DNA of 64,000 bases from Silene latifolia (taxonomy: Eukaryota > Streptophyta > Magnoliopsida > Caryophyllales > Caryophyllaceae): positions 27,592,152-27,656,151 of the forward strand of contig NC_133536.1 in assembly GCF_048544455.1 (NCBI RefSeq). The letters are read 5' to 3'. Of the stretch, positions 24,606 to 36,158 are shown piece after piece. A model generated the notes under the pieces. That model saw only the letters and a program-made list of their open reading frames with translations, had not been told where the DNA came from and ran no database searches. How positions within the stretch are numbered: the first letter of the stretch is position 1; each line of letters opens with the position of its first letter. A program made the position numbers and the translations under genes.

Positions 24606-25157
24606 AGTTGGGAGAGTCTTCTTCATGATACTTTAAGATATGTGTCATTATCGAAAATATTTTTTTAATGTTTAAACTATTTGGTGTAATTCAGATTCAA
24701 GTCAGCTATGACCACTAGCTAGGACAGTAAATACAGTTGCATTTCTAGGTATTGAACCCAATATTTCTCTTACCTATTGATCTAATCATCAACTTGTAAC
24801 TGAGGGGGTAATATGCTAATTAGCAAACGCTTTGTCTAATTCTATTAATTTAATTTGATATAGTCAAACAACTTACAAATATCTGGTAACCGTATTATAG
24901 TAATGTTATCCTTACTAAATCTGCTTCGATCATTTACCAAACAAGATCAAAATAAATAAAATATTTTCTTCATCCTAATCAATTGCTCACATAAACAAAC
25001 CTAACTTGTTTTATGCCCGTGCAAATTTGCACGGGATTGAATATTTTATAATTTGGCAAAATGCATAAGTATTGGAGGAAAAAAAGGCATGATGCAGTAG
25101 CATGAGATAATGCAAATTACATAATATATATTTAATAAAAATCCAACGTAAAACTAA

Positions 25158-27437
25158 TCATATATTATATTAAAGCAATAACCGACCACTCCATCATACG
25201 CCACGTGTCACAACTCCTTCAAATGCCACGTGTCATTCTCTATTTAAAAAAAATAAAAATAAATAAAATATAAGATGTGCAATCACGTAAACATAAAAAA
25301 AAAAGGAAGTTGCTAATTTTGAAGTTTATTTGTGCGCAATTTTAGGAGTTATTTTTGGTAGAATATTTTAACAAATCAACTTAAAAAATTTTTAGCAGAT
25401 ATTTTCAGTATCATCTTTTAACATATTTTCGGTATAATTTTTTTTGGAGATATTTGTGCAATTTTTTAGGAGACATTTTCTGTAGAAGTTGCTAATGTTA
25501 ATTTGATTTGGGGTGAAATTTGGGAAAGAATTTCAGTACAATATTAACCTAACAAGAACAATATTCGGAGTATAATTTAACAAATATAGCCTATCAATAT
25601 GATCTTTCCTTAAGCTGTGATGGAATATACCGCAAAAATGGCAAATAAGAAAATTAGTTTTATAATTTAGCATTTATTCGGAGTATTTTCTATGTTCATA
25701 GTGTATATATACCGAAAAATAAAGTCTAAAAATATCATACAAATAAAATTCGAATAATATCGTAATGTATATAATTAACATTAACATACCAAAAGTATCA
25801 TAAAATTCGTTTTTTTATTGTTGATGGTAAGCAAAAATGACACTTTTATACATACCTATTTGGCTATTTGCATAATAAGCGTACCTATTTTACCTTTATT
25901 CACGATTCGTACTTGGTTTTTTAACTCCTATATTACCATTTTTACTACAATTGATGGTTTCGTAATAAACTTATTATGAGATCGTCTCCTACGAGACTTG
26001 GTCAAGTGAGGCTGGGATGATATCTACTCATGTTAATTGTATTTTTCATTGTTGATGAATTGTTTTAGAGTGGCTCTATTCATGTAAATTTTGGGTTGCT
26101 ATTTTAAGGGTTTTATGGATTAGGTCATTTGGAATCTTTTTAGGACAAGACCATTAAGGCTATCTATATCTACAAATATACGAGAAGCAAAATTTTGAAT
26201 AGGGCTTTTAAAATCTTATATGGTATTGAGTACAAAAAGGTATTTCAAAAATGGTAGGAATACTTGTGTATATTATGTAGTTAGACTTCGCTTGGCATGA
26301 AAATGAAAGGATCAAGTAAATTTTGGGAAAAAAATAAAAATAAAAAGAGAGTAAATCGTGGAAAACATGATAGTGGGAAAGGTTATACATCCTCCGTTTT
26401 ATTGAATTATTTACGTTTATTTTTGCACAAATATCACAAATATTAAAAAAAGTGGGTGTCTCTACTTTTCATATGCATACCTACAATAGTAAGTCTCCCT
26501 TAAGACGACACTATTCGGGAAAAGCAACAAGTGGTATGAAACTTGACCCATCTTAAGCTTAAGACGAATATGCCGTCTTAAATGAGAATTGGTGTACTTA
26601 CAAAACTACCCTCATAGGAGCCTCACACCGTTTCTCACCCACACCAAAAGGTATAAAAGTAGACAAGGGTATGTTGGTCGTTTAATTGATCAAAGAAATC
26701 CATATAAGAAAACGTAAACAATCAAATGGAACATGTGCAGCTTAAAATGGAAAACGTAAACTATTCAATGGAATGGAGTAAGTAGAATTTTTTGGTTGCA
26801 TGACAAAATGATGAACAATGTTGTGAAACAAGTGTCAAAATAATAAACAAAAGAAAAGAAATAAAACTATTGGTATTTGACAACTTGAATAAAGATATGA
26901 AGGGGCTCTGTCGATGGTGGGATTAGAGGTCGTGATAGGGAAGGGGTTGCGATAAGTGGGTAAAATGGGGTGGGGTTTCATGCAGGTATGACCAGGGTTA
27001 GGGGTCACGCATAAGTAAGGGTCAGGGGATGGTAGTTATGTCGGAGGGACGGTGTGAGGGGGCGTACGAGATGGTGGAGACAAAAGGGGGTAGGGGATGT
27101 TCAATCGAGGAGGTGACTAATGAGATATGAATTGGTTGGTTGGTTGGTTGGTAGGGGGTGTTGAGATATAAGTTGAGTGGGAGGTTGTGGTCCAGTAGAA
27201 AGGAGGGGTTGGGTGCGGTGGTGCGTCTGGTAGTGGGTCTCGAGCACTACTATAAATATATTGCGAGATTTAACTATACTAATATGAGTATCATTAACAA
27301 AATAACTTTTTAAAAGTTTATCTAAAATCTACTAATGAATTAATCTTACGCCTCCACTCAAAAAAATGTATACATAACATCTACTTCGATTAACACCCTA
27401 TATCGCCACCCGTGCAGTGCACGGGTACAAAAACTAG
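25158..27437 (+). mobile_element. non-autonomous Helitron candidate (2.28 kb)
   Basis: It starts TCATATATTATATTAAAG after an A, with two CCACGTGTC motifs within 80 bp. It ends in CTAG (27434-27437) before a T, seven bases after a 9-bp-stem hairpin ACCCGTGCA/TGCACGGGT at 27408-27426. No replication protein is encoded. A Stowaway-like MITE lies inside it. Confidence 0.65.
26391..26778. mobile_element. Stowaway-like MITE, diverged
   Basis: The left end CTCCGTTTTATTGAATTATT and right end ATTCAATGGAATGGAG are imperfect inverted repeats containing a TTTACGTTT-type block, with TA at the right edge. The boundaries are approximate. Confidence 0.5.
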
Positions 27438-27811
27438 TAGTGTTTTAATAAAAGTCGTTCCCAAAATTTATTTTATTTTTCAAATGATTAAAATTATAAA
27501 AAATTGTCATTATTTTTATTAATCTTTTAATATGTATTTTTGTAAATTTGAAAGGGTAAACATACCTTTGAAATAAATATTTATAGAAGTATATGGTATA
27601 GAGATATTAGAAATTAAATAAATATATGACTAATTTAATGGCAAATAAAATATGCACTCCAAAATATTGATTAACTCATTACTTTGTACATAAAAATTAA
27701 ACACAATAATTTGATGTAGAAAATATAGTGATAATATGAAAAAATCTTTTTCCCTAAATTCAATGATCCAATAGAAAAGCTTAAAAAAAACTTAACTTTT
27801 ATATATAGGAG

Positions 27812-28172
27812 ATAACTACCATTTTCAGTTACAGTAATATTGTCTTGTAAATTACCCGTGTGTAAGTGGTAGATTTATGATACAATATTATTATTAAAAT
27901 CCTTACTCTGACATCTTGTTGGTCTTTGTGCGGAATTCAATTGATAACTAATGAGTAGGACGGAGGGAGTTAGTTATTGTTAATCGCTATAATTCGATGC
28001 AAATCATGTTTGAAAATGCAAAAGTAATCTAAAACATTCTATACAATGAAGGTTACCTCGCCTATAAAGGCTATACTTATATCATCTTTACTAAGCTCGT
28101 CAAAACTTAATTATTAAAAACTTAATTATTGCATAATTATGTCTTATATATTATGACTGAAATAAAATACGG
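27812..28172. other. intergenic, no feature seen
   Basis: AT-rich sequence with no long frame or terminal repeats that I can recognise. Confidence 0.4.
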
Positions 28173-28374
28173 AGTATAAAACAACCCAATAAACAATGAT
28201 TCAACAACAAACTAAAAACCCAAATAAAACCCATCTCACCAGCCCACCCACAAAACAAACCCTATTACTTAATTTTTGCATCACTTCCGCACCTCTCAGT
28301 CTCCCACTCTCATTCCTCCTCCACTTTATATGTTAAAAAAATAAATCACCCTTTACTCATCTCTATAACCCTCC
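28173..28374. repeat. 202-bp flank duplication, left copy
   Basis: By eye this segment (AGTATAAAACAACCC to ATAACCCTCC) is identical to 29966-30167. The two copies flank the copia derivative in direct orientation. Confidence 0.95.
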
Positions 28375-28740
28375 TGTTAATAATAAGAGTATAATTGAAT
28401 GAGATGATCATTATTGACTGAGACGATTACAATATATAGCAGAATGCCTTGGGGAACAATCCAAGTATATTCCACATGAATAATATCCTAACAAATATAT
28501 TATCTTAACCATAATATATTTTCCTAATATTCCTAATATAATATTCTACCTAATATTCTCTAATACACCCCCTCAGCCAAAGCGGTAGGTAACGGACGCT
28601 TTGACTGGACCAAAGATAGTTGATGAGACCGTTGTAGATGAGCCAAGTTGATCTTTGTCATCGCTTGAACCGGGTTATCGCCTTGCGCTTGTCGTGATCA
28701 TGCCACGAGCCACCCATAATTAACACTAAGGAAACTAATC

Positions 28741-28905
28741 GTGCACGAGCGTCGAAACAACTCGTAAGACACAAACTAAATTAACGTCAAGGTGCACGAG
28801 GGCCGAAGCAAACTCGTGAAACACCGACAACATAAAAGAAAATAAATGGTGCACGAGGGCCGAAGCAAACTCGTGAAACACCGGTACGGTGAGGGCCGAA
28901 GCAAA
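28741..28905. repeat. GTGCACGAGGGCCGAAGC tandem units
   Basis: Two good copies of a 60-65 bp unit (GTGCACGAGGGCCGAAGC followed by AAACTCGTGAAACACC) at about 28790 and 28852 are bordered by degenerate copies at 28741 and 28888. Confidence 0.75.
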
Positions 28906-29691
28906 TTGATCAACCGTACAAAATAAAATAAAAACCTAAACCATAAACAAAAGCACATATCCAAGAGGCACTTCGATCCTGTCGCGGTAGTGGTTGGCTA
29001 TGCGGGTCGAAACCGGCGGAGTCAGACCACCCGGCCCGTTAGGCAGGGGTGATTGCTGGGGCGAACCTGAAACGGACAAGGAGAAGGCAATAACGGGACA
29101 TGACGGAGGTTTAGAACGGTGGCTGTTGCCGAAGCAACATGGCAGAGAAGGTCGCCGTAGCAACAATAGGCAACTGCGGCGGAGCTAACGGCGGCATCGG
29201 CATGGACGGAGGCAACGGCATCATCGACGGAGGCACACAAACTTGAAGCACATAGGAGGATAGAGAAATTTATTATTATTCCTAATATTATAAACTAGGG
29301 ATGGGGTTTTGGGCTGGGATTTGAGTCGGAAGCGACTGGTTATGGGTGGTGGTTGTGCGATGGCGGCCTGGTTGTGCGGACGGTTGGCGGCGTTTGGTTT
29401 ATTTGTATTTAGGTTATGGTGTGGCAGGTGGGTTTGGTCAGGATGGTGGTAGGTTGGGCGGAGGTCAAGCGGTGGTTTAGTGGTTTGGCGGTAGGAGCGG
29501 CTGGAGATGGTTTGGTTACATTGAAGGGTTGATTGGTGGGGCAGATGAAGAGGTTACGGGGTATGGGAATTTGGTGGGATGAGTGTAGTTGGTGGGACCC
29601 ATGAGACCAAAACCTCTTTATTTATTTCCTAATTTAACACGACTACTATAAAGAAAGGTCAAAGTACTTTTAGCCTACGGATTGTATACCT

Positions 29692-29723
29692 GCCGGAGAT
29701 GGTATAAGACCGCCATCTCCGGC
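29692..29723. other. stem-loop next to the primer site of the copia derivative
   Basis: GCCGGAGATGG and its exact complement CCATCTCCGGC are separated by about 10 bases, 55-85 bases downstream of the primer site in the element's sense. The position resembles RNA dimerisation or packaging signals of retroelements, which is inference. Confidence 0.6.
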
Positions 29724-29965
29724 CGGTGGTTTACGCACTATTTTGTAGCAAAGCGGAAGTTTTGTGGGGATCGATTTTAGTCTGATACCATGTTAATAAT
29801 AAGAGTATAATTGAATGAGATGATCATTATTGACTGAGACGATTACAATATATAGCAGAATGCCTTGGGGAACAATCCAAGTATATTCCACATGAATAAT
29901 ATCCTAACAAATATATTATCTTAACCATAATATATTTTCCTAATATTCCTAATATAATATTCTAC

Positions 29966-30167
29966 AGTATAAAACAACCCAATAAACAATGATTCAACAA
30001 CAAACTAAAAACCCAAATAAAACCCATCTCACCAGCCCACCCACAAAACAAACCCTATTACTTAATTTTTGCATCACTTCCGCACCTCTCAGTCTCCCAC
30101 TCTCATTCCTCCTCCACTTTATATGTTAAAAAAATAAATCACCCTTTACTCATCTCTATAACCCTCC
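29966..30167. repeat. 202-bp flank duplication, right copy
   Basis: Direct copy of 28173-28374, joined to the clipped LTR end, and followed by the original downstream sequence (CTCAAATCTG). Confidence 0.95.
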
Positions 30168-30567
30168 CTCAAATCTGATTTACTCTCACTCATCGCTCCT
30201 AAACCTGGGCTTTCATTCGAGTAAACTCACTACTCTCATCACCGTCTCCATTCATATTACTCATCACGGTATCGCCGTGTGTCAGTGTTTTAGCCGTCGA
30301 TTTAGTCGACACGTCACAGGGAATCCACCACCACCATTATTTCTACCTCCGGTTTTGATTTTTCTAGTGATAAACCTCGTACTACCTCCTCCTTTAACAA
30401 TGAGAAAAACTATTGTTATCAATATTAACCCTTATCATTTTTACATGCGAAGTAGATCTATCATTTTTTTGTTTTTTTAATAATATTAATTTTATTTTAT
30501 TATGAAAATCTAAGCCGGTCATCATGCGTCAATTTTTTTTAAAAGAAATTGATTCTAATTCTAATTC

Positions 30568-30613
<46 letters not shown>

Positions 30614-31272
30614 CATTTTTTTTTACTTGCAAAGTAGATATGTCATTATTATTATTATTATTATTGTTTTAAATTTTTGTGAAAATCTAAGCATTTTATT
30701 TTTTTCATAGTTTTGTAATTTTTAATTCCAGAGATTATTTTCGGATTCATGTATTTGTACTGTAATTTGTAATTCCGAGGATTATATTCATAATTTTTAA
30801 TTTGTGGACTGTAATTTTTGTATGTTTCGAAATTTATAATTTTAGTAAATTCAGATCATAATATTTATAAGCGTGTTCATGAATGAAACGAAACCAGTAG
30901 AGGGGTTAATTAATTTTTAATTAACGATCCTGGAATTTGGCACCCGTATTTTATAGAAAGATTATATCATCCTATCATGTGATATCATCATATGATATCA
31001 TGATATCATATAATATAATGCTCATATTAATGAAGTAATAATAAGGGGAAAATCAATATTGAAAAGAGGAAAGAGAGTAATTAATTGGGTGAGAAAAAAC
31101 GTGGGTACCTAATTAAATAAAATGTTTTTTACTCCCTAAATTTTAGGGACCAATAGAAAGCCAAAGAAGAACCTGGCTTTTATACTAGGTAGATACTTCT
31201 TATGATAAACCTACTAGAAGCCTTGGCCGTTATTACTTCTAAATCTACAAATAAAAGCGTAGAAGATTAACA
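30168..31272. other. AT-rich spacer with a TTA microsatellite
   Basis: It contains about fifteen TTA repeats (30568-30613), a palindromic ATGATATCAT-rich stretch at 30960-31020, and a possible Helitron 5' end (minus strand TCTACCTAGTATAAAAG at 31193). I found no matching 3' end and no gene. Confidence 0.5.
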
Positions 31273-32912
31273 ATGGAACAAAACCATAGATGGAGCTCCC
31301 TTCCGGACGACATCGTCTTTAAAATTATCTCCCACCTTAACTTTCCTAAAGAGTTCGTCATTACCATTTCAACCACTATTTTTAGCATCAAACAGCTATA
31401 CAAAAATACTGCATACAATGTTAATGAGTCTCGTTACTGGGACCATCTTCGATAACCTCTTCAATTTATTCACCACACCCGTACTCGATACTTTCTATCT
31501 TAATCTTCACTATAGCTTCTATAAACAGCCTCTTTGCTGGCCTATCATCGATACATGGGCTAAAAGACTGCGTGCTTGTAACATCCGACAATTCACGATC
31601 AAAAAGTTCAGTGGTTGTCGATATATGAAACCCGTGTTGCCACCAAGTATTTTCCGAATGAATTCGTTGTTATCACTTATCACTTACATTGTATTTCTAT
31701 TTTGAGGAGATTGCTTGGAGTGATCAACTTTCCATGGTTCTTCTTCCGAACCTCAAGAAACTCCATCTAATTTCATCGAATTATGGACTTATGGAAAAGT
31801 TAATAAGTCTTTCCCCGTCACTTGAAGACCTATCCTTGATCCTTAATCACGATCCTCAGAAAAATTCAATATCAATCACAAGCAAGAAATTAAAGCGATT
31901 ATACATAAATCTACATTATTATTATTATGTGTCGTCGTCTATCCTTAGGGTCCGTTTGGATACAATTTTAGGAGGGAAAGGGAGGGGAGGGGGAGTGAGG
32001 GGAGGTGAAGGGAGGGGAGAGAAGGGGAGGGCAAATGGAATGTGGGTGTTTGGATAACAAAAATTATGAAGGGAAATGGAAGGGGAGGAAGGAGGGAGAT
32101 GAAGAATGGATGGAGGATTGAAGGATGGTGGTGGTATAATTAGAGTCCAAATAATGTTTTCTTTCCAAATCTTGCCACCCTTGGAAAGATTATAATTTGT
32201 TCTATAGGGGGGAAAATAAGTCCTCTCATTTCTCTCCCCTTCCATTTCCTTTCTCCCATATTTTTTATCCAAACAAAGGAAATTAAATCCCTCCCTTTCC
32301 CTCCCCTCCCCTTCTCTCCAATTCCTTCAATCCAAACGGACCCTTAATGTTATTCTAGATGCTCCAATATTAGAGCATTATAGATATGTTGCTGGTTCCA
32401 TATTATCAATGCAGATGTTGGATTCGATTTTGAATGTCAAGTCGCTTGCACTACGTGCCCAACCGGATCAGCTGAAGATTTACAATAGTCCTAAGAAGAC
32501 CGTCTTCCCAAATTTGAGTCATCTTACGTTATCTTTGCCTTCTAAAATATATCTAAAAATATTTGATGAACAATTGCTGTGTTGTCCCAATCTGAAGGTT
32601 CTTAAGCTACATTTTATTATTTATAACCCCATGGAGATGATTTTGAATGAAGATGTCAAATTTGTGCTTGTTGAACCAGTGAAGCGCTTGGAGGTGTATA
32701 TGAACGACTATCAATTTAGCAAACAAATGGCGAATCTCGTGATATGGTTGCTAAGAAGTGCCAAGGTTTTGGAGAAGCTTGTTCTTAGTTCACATTACCT
32801 TTTTTCTTATTTTAACTCGGCAAAATCTCAATTTTTTCAAACTTTATTTGAGTGTGTAGAGAGTACTTCATGTTGTCAAATCGAACTTCTAGGAAGTTAT
32901 AAGCTAGACTGA
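31273..32912 (+). pseudogene. F-box/FBD-LRR gene broken by frameshifts and a MITE
   Basis: The start MEQNHRWSSLPDDIVFKIISHLNFP is a clear F-box. The WAKRLRACNIRQFTI segment and LRR units follow in shifting frames (31273-31455, 31418-31705, 31689-31947). A 396-bp MITE (31948-32343) then interrupts the coding sequence. It resumes with LDAPILEHY, SPKKTVFPNLSHLTL, CPNLKVLKLHF, LLRSAKVLEKLVLS and the FBD-type end STSCCQIELLGSYKLD, terminating at 32912. The 167-codon last frame is intact. The insertion alone would prevent normal translation, and at least two indels precede it. Confidence 0.85.
31948..32343. mobile_element. Harbinger/Tourist-type MITE monomer (396 bp)
   Basis: The inverted ends are GGGTCCGTTTGGAT and ATCCAAACGGACCC, with the 3-bp duplication TTA (31945-31947 and 32344-32346). 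The arms are G/A-rich on one side and C/T-rich on the other. The TTA duplication fits the PIF/Harbinger group. Related copies form a dimer at 51803-52480, and a diverged one lies at 57395-57650. Confidence 0.85.
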
Positions 32913-33062
32913 TTCTTTGTTATGTTCTTTTTCTCATTTGGCATGAAATAAATTTTCTGTTTGGTTTTAGTCGTGTGAATTTGTATTCAATCATAAGAAA
33001 AAAGTTTACTCTCTTGCGTTCAATAAACGAATTTGTTCTTAAATATTGCTCTCTTCATATTC

Positions 33063-33460
33063 TTTTTTTTTTTTTTTTTGGAACGAATGAACTTAAATTA
33101 AACCCATAAAGTTCGGTTACATCAAGGGGGTTGGATCGGGGGAACAGGCGTATTAGCCATTACAAAGTCTATTGTACGAGTCTCAATTACAAAAAGGGGA
33201 GCATCCGCTACATGATTTGTTGATCTCTTCTCAAAGACGATCTTCAAATTAAGGGAGTTCTCTAATAGTTTCCTACACTCAAGAATGATGTTAGTAAATG
33301 GGCCACAAGAAACGTCTAGTTTCACAATATTATTTACGGCATTAATACAATCCGAAGCAATCAAGACATGATTTCCAAAAAGACTAGCACGACGTAATCC
33401 TTTCCTAATGGCAAGCACCTCGCGAATGAAAGGGTTAGGGGGGAAAACAAACGAGTAGAC
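33063..33460 (-). mobile_element. 5'-truncated LINE with RNase H domain
   Basis: On the plus strand it begins with a T-run (33063-33080), the LINE poly(A) tail. The minus frame 33418-33122 reads LAIRKGLRRASLFGNHVLIA, then SDCINAVNNI and STNHVADA, the C-terminal RNase H-like domain that ends many plant LINE polyproteins. The rest is lost, as usual for 5'-truncated copies. Confidence 0.8.
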
Positions 33461-33479
33461 CTTCCATGTTTATCTTCCA

Positions 33480-33681
33480 ATTGCTTAGCTTCCATCTCGA
33501 ACCTCATTTGTCATCCATTTTCAACTCATGGCTCGCAAACTACTTGATATTGACATCCGACACTTCAAGTTTACATCTAATGGCGTTCCCTTGTTTCATT
33601 GTAATAGAGTTTAAGAATTCTTGGAGAATTGATGCTATCACTGTCGCTGCCCCGAAATTGGAGCACTTGAATTTAGTTTAG
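33480..33681 (+). pseudogene. F-box gene relic
   Basis: Short blocks resemble the WARRL...HFKFTSN region and the IDAITVAAPKLEHLNLV segment of the neighbouring F-box gene (33941), with a large part between them missing. Confidence 0.5.
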
Positions 33682-33869
33682 TTGCTATTTAGTTTTCGTA
33701 ATGTTATGGGGCTTGAATTGCCACTCTTTAGCACCAAAAAAAAAAAAAAGAAAAATAGTACAATGACTCGTAATATTCCTAAAATATTACGGAGATATTA
33801 TGATATCTCATAATAAAATACTCCTACCATATTTTACTAAAATATCTATAATAATAAATCCTCTCTAAT

Positions 33870-33940
33870 ATATTTATATATATATATATAAGATTTCCGG
33901 TTGTCATTCATCTCGAAGGTTTACCTTAAAACATTCGATA
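33870..33940 (+). promoter_or_regulatory. conserved upstream block of F-box genes
   Basis: The TATATATAAGATTT stretch and the following 60 bp align closely with the block upstream of the F-box-associated pseudogene at 39232-39297, ending TCGATAATGGA versus TTGATGATGGA. The TATATAAG core, 50-60 bp before the ATG, could be a TATA box. Confidence 0.5.
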
Positions 33941-35269
33941 ATGGATCAAAACCCTAGCAGCTAACTAAGCGCAGAACGCAAAAGATGGAGCTCCCTTCCA
34001 GACGACATAATCTCCAACATCTTCTCTCGCCTCGATCTTCCTCAAAACTTAGTCATTACGATTTCCGACACTACTTTCAACATCACACAATCGAATACAG
34101 TGAAGAATGTACGCGAAATAATTCCCATTCTTGATAACATCTTTACCGTATTCACCACACCCTTACTCAAGACCGTCAGTCTACATCTTCACCGTGACTC
34201 GTGTACACATCTTAGTTTAGACCGCGCTATAGACGCATGGGCTCGTCGACTACGTTGTTGTAATGTCGAGCACTTCAAGAGTACATCGAATAGTCGTCAC
34301 TATCACAATGGTGGTCGTCAAGTGCACGCACCAAGCGTTTTCCAAATCAAATCGTTGGTATCACTTGACTTGGATTTAAGTACTGGTGGATTTGCATGGA
34401 GTTTTCCTGATTCAATTAATCTTCCAAATTTGAAGAAACTTAGTTCGATTTTCTTCAACGACGACGTTAAATGCATTGAAAAGTTTATGAGGTCTAGCCC
34501 ATCACTTGAGGACTTGTCCTTCACACTTATTAAAGAATCTGGATGCCCTAAACCTTTTGCAGACGGGTCTCTAACCATCGTGGGTACGAATTTAACCCGA
34601 TTAAGTATTACATTACATGGATTCTATGGTTTCGAGGACTTTACTCGTCTTAATCTTCACGTTGATACCCCAAACCTAGAGCATTTCAATTTTACCGCTC
34701 CTCGGTTAGCTTTGTCATATAATCAAATAATAAGGCAGTTCATCGATTCGATTTCACATGTCAACTCGCTTGTATTCGATATCGCTAATAATATGATGAT
34801 GCCTTACAATAATCCTAATATTAAGACTATCTTCCCTAATGTGACTCATCTTACTTGGACTTTGGGTCGATTCGAACGAATGGAAACTTCACCTTTATTG
34901 CTACCTTGTCCTAAATTGGAGGTTCTTGTGTTAAAATTTTTAAATTGTGACAATGATGTGGGTGTAATTCCGGATGCCAAAACTACATTATATGAGCATT
35001 TGAAGCGGTTAGAGTTGAATATGACCAGGGTTCGATTCGACGAGGAATTTTTGAAGCTGACGAAATATTTCCTGAGGAGTGCATCGTGTTTGGAGAAGCT
35101 CGTCCTAAGTGCTAGCTTTACGTGTACTTATGATAATTATCACTTAGCAGAAGCAGCTCGATTTCATCGATCTTTATTGGATTGTCCAAGGCGTTCATCG
35201 TTCTGTGAAATCGAATTCTTAGGAGTATATCATTCTCTTATTTATCCAGCAAATTTTGATTCTGACTAG
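33941..35269 (+). pseudogene. F-box/FBD-LRR gene with a single stop at codon 8
   Basis: The ATG at 33941 opens MDQNPSS, followed by TAA (33962-33964) where the related gene at 22426 has CAA. Beyond the stop the same frame stays open to 35269, giving about 442 codons in total. An F-box follows the stop at once (KRWSSLPDDIISNIFSRLDLP). Then come WARRLRCCNVEHF, LPNLKKLSS, SPSLEDLSFTL, TIFPNVTHLTWTL, CPKLEVLVLKF, FLRSASCLEKLVLS and SSFCEIEFLGVY. The first in-frame ATG downstream of the stop is at 34100 and would skip the F-box. This is the best-preserved F-box copy here. Readthrough or a non-AUG start cannot be excluded, but a recent one-base inactivation is simpler. Confidence 0.8.
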
Positions 35270-35369
35270 TCTCCTATTTTTCTTTTTCTTTTTTAATTTG
35301 TCAAATAAGCGCATTATACTGCGGGAGTATCCTAGTTATTAATTACCTAGTAGGTTTTTGTGTTCTTTG

Positions 35370-35590
35370 TTTTTTTTTTTTTTTTTTTTTTTTTGATGAC
35401 GAGGGGTTGAAACCCCCCGGGCCCATGCATTCCCGCACCACCACATGGACCATGTAAGCCACCCCCTTCGGGAGCTGCAGTGGCCAAGTGGTTAGAACAT
35501 CCGTAAGTGTTACTTTTGAGCATAGTTAAGAACTTCGAATTAAATGATGTAATTTATCATCGATTATCATATATGCTTAAAATAATTATC
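35370..35590 (-). mobile_element. possible retroposed (SINE-like) fragment
   Basis: A run of about 25 T precedes GATGACGAGGGGTTGAAACC and a GC-rich 100-bp segment, suggesting a poly(A)-tailed minus-strand insertion. A TGGCCAAGTGGTTAGA word that resembles a tRNA A box lies on the plus strand, the wrong orientation for the tail, so I do not call it a proven SINE. Confidence 0.3.
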
Positions 35591-35873
35591 TAAATAAATA
35601 TCCTAGTTATTAATTGCTGTCAAGGTAATATGGGTAATTAGGTTGATCTAGGGTTTCTGTATTATGTTGTTTATGTAAATAAATTATATAATAAAATAAA
35701 TATATTATAATCATGTCTAATTGTTTACCATATTTCCTTAATAACTCTAACGCAAATGCAAAACTGTAACCGATTTTCTACGCACACAAAATCCATGACT
35801 CCATGTCTAGGGATGTCATTGGGTGGGGCGGGGGAGCTGGCAAGTCTGACCCGGTCTGAACTCGAGCAAAATC

Positions 35874-36062
35874 TATTAGACTATCATAATATTCTTTGTA
35901 TATTTGGTCAATATTTAGTTACCTAATATCTCTCCTGTATAGTTGCTAACCACATTGACTACGCATAATTATAGGCTAGCATCTTGCTAATTGTAAACCT
36001 AACTATCCTATATAAGGATGATGTACATGATTAATGAAATCAGGGAAAACATATTACTTTCA
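35874..36062 (+). repeat. 5' LTR of a copia element (189 bp)
   Basis: It ends TTACTTTCA directly before the primer site TGGTATCAGCC at 36063, with a TATATAAGGATG promoter-like motif near 36010. The outer end is judged to be TATTAGACTATC, a degenerate TG start. Confidence 0.65.
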
Positions 36063-36158
36063 TGGTATCAGCCTGATACTTATCCTTTCCTAATATCCTC
36101 TTCTTCTCTTCCGCTGCTCTAACTCGTCTTCTTCATCTTTAATCCCTCCCTGCACATC

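Larger units (their letters stand above)
25006..27811 (-). mobile_element. outer Helitron, interrupted by another Helitron (low confidence)
   Basis: On the minus strand a typical 5' start TCTCCTATATATAAAAG lies at 27811. A CCCGTGCA/TGCACGGG-type hairpin lies at about 25017-25036, with a degenerate CTAG-like end (read as CAAG) near 25006. With the inner element (25158-27437) removed, only about 530 bp remain. The altered 3' tip makes this tentative. Confidence 0.35.
28375..29965 (-). mobile_element. small non-autonomous copia derivative with one clipped LTR
   Basis: The left LTR is 28375-28567 (193 bp, TGTTAAT to TAATACA), next to a polypurine tract (CCCCCTC on the plus strand from 28568). 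The right LTR is 29791-29965, identical to the left over 175 bp but lacking the outer 18 bp. A primer site TGGTATCAGACT (29790-29779, minus strand) adjoins it. The interior of about 1.2 kb has no gag or pol. It holds a tandem repeat (28741-28905), a GC-rich block (28970-29250) and a perfect hairpin near the primer site (29692-29723). The two LTRs show no substitutions where they overlap, so the insertion is recent. Confidence 0.85.

Noticed and set aside
28936-29240. Proline- and alanine-rich frames on the minus strand
   Set aside because: Short overlapping frames in the GC-rich interior of the copia derivative, with no recognised motif; a captured host fragment is possible but unsupported.
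31925-32272. Proline-rich 115-codon minus frame
   Set aside because: It is translated from the Harbinger-like MITE; a similar frame at 51874-52155 has the same origin.
35470-35500. tRNA A-box-like word TGGCCAAGTGGTTAGA as a tRNA gene
   Set aside because: No cloverleaf, no proper B box at the right distance, and the adjacent poly(T) points the other way.
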